Source: Pseudofrankia sp. DC12 | GTDB lineage: Bacteria > Actinomycetota > Actinomycetes > Frankiales > Frankiaceae | Direction: 5' to 3' | Length of the DNA stretch: 64,000 bases | Assembly: GCF_000966285.1 (NCBI RefSeq) | Contig: NZ_KQ031391.1 | Span: 1,382,278-1,446,277, forward strand | In this document: positions 17,647-26,300 of the stretch, one piece after another | Layout: the number at the start of each line of letters is the position of its first letter | Position numbering within the stretch: position 1 is the stretch's first letter | Program-made: the position numbers and the translations under genes | The notes under the pieces: model-generated | What the model was told of the DNA's origin: nothing | The model's database searches: none | What the model saw: the letters and a program-made list of their open reading frames with translations, nothing else

Positions 17647-19940
17647 CCGCCCGCGTCACCATGTACCGCAAGGCCGAAGAGGAGCTGTACAAGCTCAGCC
17701 AGAAGGCGAAGGCGGACTACTTCAACTTCTGCCACCACTTCCGCGCCAACCCCGACCACCCCGGCCTCGACCTCAAGCCACTCAAGGGCCATACCCACGT
17801 CTACCGGGCGAAGGTCGGCCCCGACCACCGGGCGCTGCTGCTGCGCGCCGGCGTCGACGGGGACGGCACGCAGAACTGGCTGGTCATCGCCGTCCGGGAT
17901 CGCAAGGACGTCTACGACGGGCTCAAGGTCGACATCAACCGGGTCACCGGCGAGATCGAATGCGTCGACCTCACCGTCCTGGGCGACAGCAGCGTCCGCC
18001 GCGCCGGCATCACCAGCGCCGCCGTGAACGGACTCGACGACGGCCCCGCCGGGACCAGCGCCCAAGGCACGGCTGTTGTGTCGGAAGCGGCTCCGGTGAG
18101 CACCGAGCCCACGAAGCCGTTGCTCGTCGACTACGACGCCGAGCTTCTGCTCGGCCTCGGCGTCGCCGAGGCGCTGGTCGAGCTGGCCCTCGTCGTCACC
18201 ACCGACGCCGAGCTGGACCTACTGGTCGCCGGCGCCCCGCCGCTGTCGAAGGACATCCTCTACGCGCTCGCCGCGGGTATGACCCCCGACGAAGTTCGCA
18301 CCGAGATCACCGCCCCGGTCCGCCTCGACGATGAACCTGACCTCACCGACCTCGCCACCGCGCTACGGCGCACCCAGGTCACCGCGGTAGACGAGACCCT
18401 CCAACACGCCATCGAGGAAGGCGACTTCCGCGCCTGGAAAGTCTTCCTGCACCCCACCCAGCGCCGCGTCGCCCACGCTCACTACCGCGGCCCCGCTCGT
18501 GTCTCCGGCGGCCCGGGAACCGGCAAGACCATCGTCGCGCTCCACCGCGTCAAGCACCTCGCAGAGAAGCTTCCGCCCGGCAACGACAAGCCAATCCTGC
18601 TCACCACCTACACCGCGAACCTCGCCACCGACCTGAGGATGCGCCTCGCGTCGTTGGTCGAGCCGGCGCTGCTCGCCCGCATCGACGTCATCCACATCGA
18701 CCAGCTCGCCGCCCGCGTCCTCGGCGAGAACACCTCCGCCCAGCACCGCAAGAAGCGCGTCAGCGACCAGGTCGCCGCCAGTGAGCTTCGCCAGCTCCTC
18801 GCCGAACTCGGCGAGACCGGCTGGGAGGCGCCGTTCCTGTTCGACGAATGGGACCAAGTCGTCCTCGGCCAGTCCGTCACCACCCGCGCCGAATACTTCA
18901 TAGTTCGCCGCGCCGGCCGGGGAACGGCCCTCACCCGACTCGAACGCAACCAGGTCTGGAAACTCGTCGAACAGTTCACGGCCCGCCTCGACAAGCTGGG
19001 CATCGAAACCTGGGGCCAGGCTGCCGAACGCGCCGCGCGCTACGAGACCGACCGCGCCCGCCGCATCGCCGAACGCGCCACCTCACCCGCAGACGACGAC
19101 AGCTCCGGGCGGCGCAACCTGACCTGGCGCTATCGCCACATCGTCGTCGACGAGGCCCAAGATCTCCGCTCCGCGCACTGGAAAATGCTGCGCGCCATGG
19201 CCGACCTCACCAGCCCGAACGACCTGTTCATCGCCGGCGATACTCACCAGCGGATCTACGACCACCACGTCACCCTCGGCCCGCTCGGCATCAACATCCG
19301 AGGCCGCTCCACCCGCCTCACCCTCAGCTACCGCAGCACCCGCGAAATCCTCGAATGGGCCCAGCACATCGTCGATCCCGCCCACACCACGTACGACGAC
19401 CTCGACGACGGCACCGACACTCTCTCCGGCTACCGGTCGATCCTCCGCGGCCTCGTACCCGAGGTGCAGAAGTACAAGTCCTGGGATAAGGAACTCGGCG
19501 GCCTCGTCGACACCCTCTCCATGTGGCGGGCCGAACTCGCTGCCCTCAACCTCGATCCCACGGGTCGCATCGCCGTCTGTGTCGCCGACCGGGAACGCGT
19601 CGCCGAAGCCATCCACCACCTCACGGGAGAGGGCCTCACCTGCGCCGAACTCACCAAGGATGGCCCGCAGGGCGACGGCGAGATCCACATCGGCACCATG
19701 CACCGCTTCAAAGGCCTCGAGTACCAGAAACTCGCGATCATCGCCGTGTCGGCCGGCGTCATCCCCCGAGCCGCCGTCGACCGCTACAAGACCGACGACC
19801 CCGCCCGCTACGCGCAGGAACTCCGCAAGGCCCGCTCCCTGCTCTTCGTCGCCGCCACCCGAGCCCGCGACACCCTCGTCGTCAGTTACAACGTAACCGC
19901 CAGCCCTTTCCTGCCTTCCCGAACGGAGGACACCGGGTGA
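17643..19940 (+). CDS. UvrD/PcrA-like helicase with RelE-like N-terminal domain
   Basis: A 765-aa protein. Residues 1-95 (MYRKAEEELYKLSQKAK, HVYRAKVGPDHRALLL, WLVIAVRDRKDVY) resemble the RelE/ParE toxin fold. After a linker comes an SF1 helicase: Walker A GGPGTGKTIVALHR (about 290), HIVVDEAQDLR (about 500), TLSYRSTREI (about 560), GTMHRFKGLEY (about 685) and FVAATRARDTLVV (about 736). UvrD-type helicases unwind DNA 3'-5'. It overlaps the DUF1998 helicase by 4 bases (ATGA), so the two are translated together and probably act on the same DNA substrate. Whether the RelE-like part is a toxin, an RNA-binding module or only structural is unknown. Confidence 0.85.
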   Translation: MTARVTMYRKAEEELYKLSQKAKADYFNFCHHFRANPDHPGLDLKPLKGHTHVYRAKVGPDHRALLLRAGVDGDGTQNWLVIAVRDRKDVYDGLKVDINRVTGEIECVDLTVLGDSSVRRAGITSAAVNGLDDGPAGTSAQGTAVVSEAAPVSTEPTKPLLVDYDAELLLGLGVAEALVELALVVTTDAELDLLVAGAPPLSKDILYALAAGMTPDEVRTEITAPVRLDDEPDLTDLATALRRTQVTAVDETLQHAIEEGDFRAWKVFLHPTQRRVAHAHYRGPARVSGGPGTGKTIVALHRVKHLAEKLPPGNDKPILLTTYTANLATDLRMRLASLVEPALLARIDVIHIDQLAARVLGENTSAQHRKKRVSDQVAASELRQLLAELGETGWEAPFLFDEWDQVVLGQSVTTRAEYFIVRRAGRGTALTRLERNQVWKLVEQFTARLDKLGIETWGQAAERAARYETDRARRIAERATSPADDDSSGRRNLTWRYRHIVVDEAQDLRSAHWKMLRAMADLTSPNDLFIAGDTHQRIYDHHVTLGPLGINIRGRSTRLTLSYRSTREILEWAQHIVDPAHTTYDDLDDGTDTLSGYRSILRGLVPEVQKYKSWDKELGGLVDTLSMWRAELAALNLDPTGRIAVCVADRERVAEAIHHLTGEGLTCAELTKDGPQGDGEIHIGTMHRFKGLEYQKLAIIAVSAGVIPRAAVDRYKTDDPARYAQELRKARSLLFVAATRARDTLVVSYNVTASPFLPSRTEDTG

Positions 19941-20276
19941 GCCAGGGGCAGCGGCACCAGAGCGGAGAGGCGGCATCGGCTCGCCCGTCGACGTGAGCGC
20001 AGTCGTCGAGGTTTCCACGGACCGCCCGGCCTCGACATCACGAATGGCCCCATCCGAGTCCCCTTCGACTGCGCGCCATTAATGCGCCGCTAGAGCGGGC
20101 GAGGTCCGCCCGAAATGCCTGAAGTGTTCCCACCGAACAACCACTGCAGACTGACGCTGTACCCAAAGCCGACCGCCAGTCCACCCCCGACAACGGAGCC
20201 GCAGCGACGAAACCGTACGATGGATCGTTGGCCCTATCGGCGGAGCCACACGGGGGAAGGAACCGGTCACCGGGCG
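19941..20276. other. Gap between the two helicase operons
   Basis: No convincing gene. A 19-codon frame (GTG 19937, stop 19994-19996) overlaps the UvrD stop by 4 bases, like the real junctions upstream. It may be the stump of a lost third gene or chance. The promoter of the second operon should lie here, but I see no clear -35/-10 pair. Confidence 0.4.
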
Positions 20277-22355
20277 ATGGATTCCGCACGCTACCTCGAA
20301 TGGCAGATCGTCCTCGAGGAGACATTCTTCAACCTGGACTGGGCCGACCAGCCGGTGATTCTGTATGTCGACGACGACGAGGCGGCAGCGATCCAGGACG
20401 AATGGGGGCTGGAGACACCACTGGTCGAAGCGGTCCGGCGGGTGGTCCGTCCCAACTCCGCGAGACCGTACTGGGTCGTCGAGGCACTGGTAAGCACTCA
20501 CGCACGGCAAGAGGCCGCCCCGCCCGTCCTGCCGTTGCTCGCCTGCGCGGTCATCGCCGCGACCCGGATGGCGAATGATGGCGTCCGCCGCAAGACCAAC
20601 TACCACTACCACTTCTCGACGATGCTGGCTGGGCAGGAAGGAGCCCTGACGTCGGACGACTACAAAGCACTGGTCGACATGTGGGAAGCCCTCGCCGGGT
20701 GGCAGCTCAGCTGGGGGACCTCCCGTGGTCTGTGCACGATCCCGATGCGCGACTACCTGCCGGTCAACCAGTCGAGGATCGGCTACGCCCTGTCCCAGGC
20801 GGTCTTGCGCGGCTCCGACCGGCAGTTGCTGCCCCGGCTCTTCGAGACCCTGCTCCGGCGGGGCAATGGAGCCTGGCCCCAGCCGGGTTCGGTCATCGTC
20901 AGCGCCGCGCTCCTGTGGGACCAGTATGACCGGTTCTCTCGGGACTTCCGTCTGGCCGTCGAAGACGAGGAGACCCGACCCGTCGTCGAGCGGCTCCTGG
21001 ACCAGTTCGCGAGCACCTGGGATGGCTCTCCAGCCCAGCGCCGCCAAGGCTTTCCCACGGCGGACCTCGTCGTCCGGTTCGAGAACCGGGAACTGACCTG
21101 GCTCGCCCGCGTGCCGCGCCAAGATACGGACCGGTACGACCTCCCGGACGGTGTTCGGCTGCATCGAATCGCGGACACCGAGTACTACGAGGTGCGTGGA
21201 TTTCCCGCGCCGGACGGCGGGTCGCTGCGCGCGGGAGTATGTCTAATTGGGGATGCGCTCGCCCTGAGCCGGCCAGCGTCGCCGCTGGTCCTTCTCACCG
21301 AGAACGAGGCGCTCGATTGCCTGAGCAGTGTGGATCGTTTCGTTCCCGGCAACGAGTATATGATCTTGGCCGCGCCCGAGGCGGCGCGCGATGTCGAGGA
21401 GGTCCTGAACAAGGCGGCGGCGCCGGGACGAGCCAAGGCTGCGGGGCGTCTCGCCTGGGTACCCGCGGGGTGGACTCTCCATCACGGGGTGCGCTTCGAC
21501 GACGCGCTGACCTTGCGACAGGCGATCCGCGGAGTGCAGGGGCCCCTGTTGGCCGCAGCGCCGGTTCTGCGGTTCCGGTCAACTTTGGAAGGCGGTCTGC
21601 GGCTGGCACCGGACCTCGGCAAGCACCTCTACCTGGTCGGCGGCGAGCCGGAGCTGGTCGTTGCGGACCGGCGGCCTTCCGAGGGCGCCCGTGAGGCGGA
21701 GGTCGAGATCCTCCTTGACAGCGACCGTCTGGTTCTGGCGCCCGCCGACGATGGATGGATTGCTCCGGTCCCCCTACGCGGCCGTAGCCTGCCAGCCGGG
21801 CGCCATGTCATCGTTGTCGAGGATGCCGAGCTGACGTTCGACACGGCCGAAGGCGCTCCCGACGTGGCCGAACCCGCAGACGTCGTCGGCTTCCCGGCCG
21901 CGCATAGCTACCCGACCGTCGTCCCCGCCGGGGAGCCCGTACTGCGAGGCGCCTGGCTGGCCGATGCCCAGGACTCCGCCGACAGGTCCCCTAGTCCACG
22001 CATCGCACTGTGTCGGCGCGGAGCGCAGGAGACCCGCTTCGTCTCCGGTGATGGCCGCGTCTGGCAGATAAGCGAGCCGGATGTCCCGGCGTGGTGGTCC
22101 CGGCTGGGCCCGCCGTCGTCCGCCTCGACCTGCTTCGAGGTGACTGTTCCCGTCGGCGGCGGCTGGATCCTGCAGCTGCGCGAAGGCGCGTGGCGAGCCG
22201 AACCCGTTCAGCCGACCGAACCCGCGTTTCCGCCCTCCGCGGGCAACCGGATCTGGGCACAGACGGTTCTCGGCGCGGCCGACGGGTCCGCTGACCCTCG
22301 GTGGCAGTGCTACGTGCGGCTGGCCGAGAAGCTGAACAGGGAGACGGCGGAATGA
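20277..22355 (+). CDS. Unknown 692-aa protein, first gene of the helicase-Hsp70 operon
   Basis: I do not recognise this protein. ATG 20277 (MDSARYLEWQ) is chosen because sensible protein begins here; ATG 20220 in frame is an alternative and neither has a strong ribosome site. The N-terminal third is helical (PVLPLLACAVIAATRMAND, NYHYHFSTMLAG, YALSQAVLRGSDRQLLPRLF). The C-terminal two thirds look beta-rich with many Trp, Pro and Gly (LVVRFENRELTWLAR, HVIVVEDAELTF, GGWILQLREGAW). No membrane segment, signal peptide or nucleotide-binding motif is visible. It overlaps the next gene by 4 bases (ATGA). As the first gene it could be a recognition or scaffold component, which is inference from position only. 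Confidence 0.75.
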   Translation: MDSARYLEWQIVLEETFFNLDWADQPVILYVDDDEAAAIQDEWGLETPLVEAVRRVVRPNSARPYWVVEALVSTHARQEAAPPVLPLLACAVIAATRMANDGVRRKTNYHYHFSTMLAGQEGALTSDDYKALVDMWEALAGWQLSWGTSRGLCTIPMRDYLPVNQSRIGYALSQAVLRGSDRQLLPRLFETLLRRGNGAWPQPGSVIVSAALLWDQYDRFSRDFRLAVEDEETRPVVERLLDQFASTWDGSPAQRRQGFPTADLVVRFENRELTWLARVPRQDTDRYDLPDGVRLHRIADTEYYEVRGFPAPDGGSLRAGVCLIGDALALSRPASPLVLLTENEALDCLSSVDRFVPGNEYMILAAPEAARDVEEVLNKAAAPGRAKAAGRLAWVPAGWTLHHGVRFDDALTLRQAIRGVQGPLLAAAPVLRFRSTLEGGLRLAPDLGKHLYLVGGEPELVVADRRPSEGAREAEVEILLDSDRLVLAPADDGWIAPVPLRGRSLPAGRHVIVVEDAELTFDTAEGAPDVAEPADVVGFPAAHSYPTVVPAGEPVLRGAWLADAQDSADRSPSPRIALCRRGAQETRFVSGDGRVWQISEPDVPAWWSRLGPPSSASTCFEVTVPVGGGWILQLREGAWRAEPVQPTEPAFPPSAGNRIWAQTVLGAADGSADPRWQCYVRLAEKLNRETAE

Positions 22356-23320
22356 CCAGCGGGACATACGCGCTGTCGGTCGGCGATCTGTTGCTGCGGT
22401 GGGTGAGCGAGCTCGGGTCCGGACGGCTACGCGACCTGCGCACCTCGGTGAGGAGGGCCGCGCTGGGCCGCGGCGTTGACTGCGCGCCCGGCGCCGAGTC
22501 CCGGTGGGTGCGGGATCTCGCTGCGCTCGGCCATCTCGACGTTGACTGGCATCGAGACCGGTGGTCGGTCGCGCCCTCCGTGCTGACCCGGCTGCCGTAC
22601 TCCGACGGCCTAGCCGTCGTCGTCGGGCGGCGGACAGCATCCTTCGACCGGGGGCTGACCGACGCGGAGTCCTGGGCGACCCTGATCCGGGTGGCCAATC
22701 CGGCCATGTCCGGCGAGATCCCGGTACCTGACACCGTTGTGCTGCGTTACGAGGACCCGGCCTGGCTTCCCGACGACGCTCGTCGACTGGGTTGTGCGTT
22801 CACGCCGTGTGCCGCACTCCAGCTGGCAGGGCTGCTGCAAGAGGTTGAAGAAGGTCCCCTCGCGGCGCCGCCGGCTTCGGACAACGCCTTCACAGTCCAG
22901 CGCTTCTCGCTCGCCGACGGCCGATACGAGCCGACAGCTCTCTACAGTGCCGACGGCCTCTATCGATGGCGCAGCGCCGACTGGAGCCGTCTCACTCAGG
23001 TACGCCGCGGCGGTGCCTGGCGGACGGTCGAGCACGAGGTCGGGGTGTACTTGGAGCTCGCGGATCGGATCTCCGTGCTGCGCTGGGCCGCGGAACCCGG
23101 AGCCGGTCGTTCGCTGATCGGCTGTCTGACCCATGACCGCGCCGCGCCGCTGCCGCCGCTGCACGCGAGGGCAGCCGTCCTCTGCAGCGGGCTGCGGCCG
23201 CGGGTCGATGGCACCGCGAGGACAGTCTCGTATGACAATGTGCCGCTGCCGGTCGGCGAAAGGATCGCGACGTCCCTGCGGCAGCGCCTCTCCGAAGTGT
23301 CGAGAAGGGATCCCGGATGA
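22352..23320 (+). CDS. Unknown 322-aa protein, possible winged-helix segment
   Basis: Starts at ATG 22352, overlapping the previous stop by 4 bases. It is not recognised as a named family. The first 100 residues (LLLRWVSELGSGRLRDL, RWVRDLAALGHLDVDW, APSVLTRLPYSDGLAVV) have the helix-helix-wing feel of a winged-helix DNA-binding domain. The remainder is beta-rich without catalytic motifs I can name. It sits directly before the giant helicase and overlaps it by 4 bases, so a role as loader or specificity partner is plausible but unproven. Confidence 0.75.
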   Translation: MTSGTYALSVGDLLLRWVSELGSGRLRDLRTSVRRAALGRGVDCAPGAESRWVRDLAALGHLDVDWHRDRWSVAPSVLTRLPYSDGLAVVVGRRTASFDRGLTDAESWATLIRVANPAMSGEIPVPDTVVLRYEDPAWLPDDARRLGCAFTPCAALQLAGLLQEVEEGPLAAPPASDNAFTVQRFSLADGRYEPTALYSADGLYRWRSADWSRLTQVRRGGAWRTVEHEVGVYLELADRISVLRWAAEPGAGRSLIGCLTHDRAAPLPPLHARAAVLCSGLRPRVDGTARTVSYDNVPLPVGERIATSLRQRLSEVSRRDPG

Positions 23321-26300
23321 CCGGCGAGGGGCAGCGACCAGGCGGCGGGCTGGCGCGGGATGTGGTCGGTTCGTTCAAAGCCCTGCGCGAGACCTATCTG
23401 CGGTACTACGAGACGCCGTTCGCTCTGGAGGATGCGTCTGTCACCGCCGAACGGCGGGCGTTGCTCGACAAGGACGGTGGCGCCTGGCGTGAGCCGCTCC
23501 TTGAGCTGCGTCCGCAGTACGCCCTGTACGACCATCCACTATCGGAGTCGTTCCGGGTCGCCGGCGCCCATCCCGAGGCGGCAGATTTCGCGCGATTTGC
23601 ACTGCCGGACGATGTGGACACCCTTTACCAGCACCAGCATGACGCGCTGGTCGCTGCCTGCCGGGACGGGCGGGACGTCGTCGTCACAGCCGGCACCGGC
23701 TCCGGCAAGACCGAGACGTTTTTACTGCCCGTCCTCGCGGACCTCATCGCGGAGTCTGCGAGCTGGGGCGGGCGCGGCGCGCGGCAACCGGCCTGGTGGA
23801 CCAGAGGTCCGGGCGCCGCCTACACGCCGAGTCGGCAGAACGAGGCCGGTCATCGTCCGGCGATGCGCGCGCTCATCCTGTACCCGACGAACGCGCTCGC
23901 CGACGATCAGCTCGTACGGCTACGGCACGCGTTCGATAGTGATCCGGCCCGTGACTGGCTGGACCGCCACCGGGCCGGTCACCGCTTCTATTTCGGCCGG
24001 TACACCGGCGCGACACCCGTCCCGGGCCAGCCCACATCAAAGCCGGCCACGGAACGACTACGTGGCTACCTGAGCCAGCTCGCGGACCGTCAGGACCGTC
24101 TTCGCGGAAAGGCGCACGACTTCATCGCGAGGGTCGGGGGCGCGGAGATGCACGCCCGATGGGACATGCAGCGCGCCGCGCCGGACATCCTGGTCACCAA
24201 CTATTCGATGCTCAACATCATGCTCCTGCGCAGGCAGGAGGCCGAGATCTTCGAGTCGACCCGGCGCTGGCTGGCCACCACCCCGGGTGCGCGGTTCACG
24301 CTGATCCTCGACGAGCTGCACATGTACCGCGGCACGGCAGGGACCGAAGTCGCCTACCTGCTGCGTAAGCTGCGGCACCGACTGGGCCTCGACGAGGCGC
24401 CGGAAAAGCTGCGGGTGCTGGCCGCCTCCGCGTCGCTGAAGGCTGGGCGCGATGACGACTTCGTCGAGGCATTCTTCGCGTTGCCCCGTGGGCGGCACCT
24501 CGTCGTGCCCGGTGAGCTGGTTCTGCCGAGACCGCGGCCGGGCTCCGGACAGGAGGTCGTCGACCTGTCTAGCGATGTGGCAAGCCTCGAGGCGGCGGCG
24601 GACGGGGAGCTCGACCCGGCTGGGGCCTCCGCGCTTCTCGTCGGCACAGCCGGGGCGGACGCGCTCGCGCGGACGTTGGCGCCAGCTGGAGAGCCGACGG
24701 CCATCGCGCTGACGAACGCCGCAGATCGCCTGTTCCCCGATGTGACGGACGCGAGGCGTCGGACGGTCGCACTCCACGGGCTGCTGCGCGCCCTCGGCGT
24801 TGCGAATACTTCGGGCCTGCCCAAGATCCGGGCACACATGTTCTTCCGGAACATCGACGGCTTCTGGGCCTGCTCGGACCCCGACTGCCCCGATGTGCCC
24901 GTCGCGCGCTCGGCACGCCGGCGAGTGGGCCGGTTGTTCCGCCAGCCGACGCCACGATGCAGCTGCGGGTCGCGGGTCCTCGAGCTGCTCTTCTGCCAGA
25001 ACTGTGGCGACCTGTTCCTAGGCGGGTTCGCCGTCCCCGCGAAGCTCGGGAAGACATCGTTCCGCGACTTCCTGCACACCGATTTTCCCGACTTCGACCA
25101 GTTACCGGATGAGGGGTCCGCGACACCGAACGCCGGCAACTACGTCGTCTACTGGCCTCGGCCCGAGAGCGCGACCAGGCTTGACAACAATGAGTGGACA
25201 GGATCGCTGGCGAACAAGGGTGCAACCGTCAGCTTCCAGTTCCGGCGGAGCAGCTACCAGCCTTCGACCGGGCGCCTGGCCAACGTCAAGCCGGGCTTCA
25301 CCGGTTGGTCCTTCCACGCGGTCCCCGTCCAGCCGAAGGACGGACTGCCAGCCGCGACGCTGCAGGATCTGCATGCGTTTCCGGCCCGTTGCCCGGCGTG
25401 CGCAGCCGACTGGGAGACCCATCGCAAGCGCAATCCACGCACGGGTGCGTTCGAACCGATTGGCATCGATGACCCGGTCCGGCTGCGGACCGCGCCGATC
25501 CGTCGGATGCGGACCGGCTTCGAGAAGGTCAACCAGGTGATCACAACCGAGGCGCTTGGTCATCTCCCCGCGGACCAGCGCAAGATCATCGCCTTCTCAG
25601 ACAGCCGTGACGACGCCTCCGAACTCGCGAGCGGTCTTGCTCTGCGCCACTACCAGGACCTACTCCGCCTCCGCGCGGCCGAGGCCGTTGCCGCCCAGGG
25701 CGACCCCCATACGGACCTGCAATTGGTCAAGGCCCACTACCGTAAAGAATCGGTGGACCGGGACCAGGTGCGGGCTGCCCTGCGCCGGCTGACCGAGCGG
25801 CATCCCCGCGAGGTCACGATGCTGAAGGCGATCCTTACCGACGACATCGACGCCGAGCCCGATCGGCTGCCCGAAATCGAGAAAGTACTCGGCCGACTGC
25901 CATCCTTGGCGGATCTACGATTCGACCTGCGCGGACTTCTACTCGGCACCGACGGCCCCGCGACGAACCCAGGCGGCCCGGCCGCGTCCCTGCAGGAGCG
26001 GGACGGGGCACGCTGGACCGCGCTGTTCGACTGGCAGCACGGTCGCCAGCTGCGCGCAGGGCTGACCCAGCCGCAACTTGAGTTCCTCGACCAGCTCGAT
26101 GGCAGACTCGGCGAGGAGCTCATCGAAGGGCTTTTCGGCGCCACCGGCCGTGACTTCGAGTCGCTGGGACTCGGCTGGCTATGCGTGACGGGCGACCGAC
26201 AGCCTCTCGACCTTCCTACGGACACTGACACGGCCATCGCGCGCGCGAGTCTGCGGATCCTTGGGCAGATGCGCCGGTTCACGGGGCAGCGGGCTGCTTC

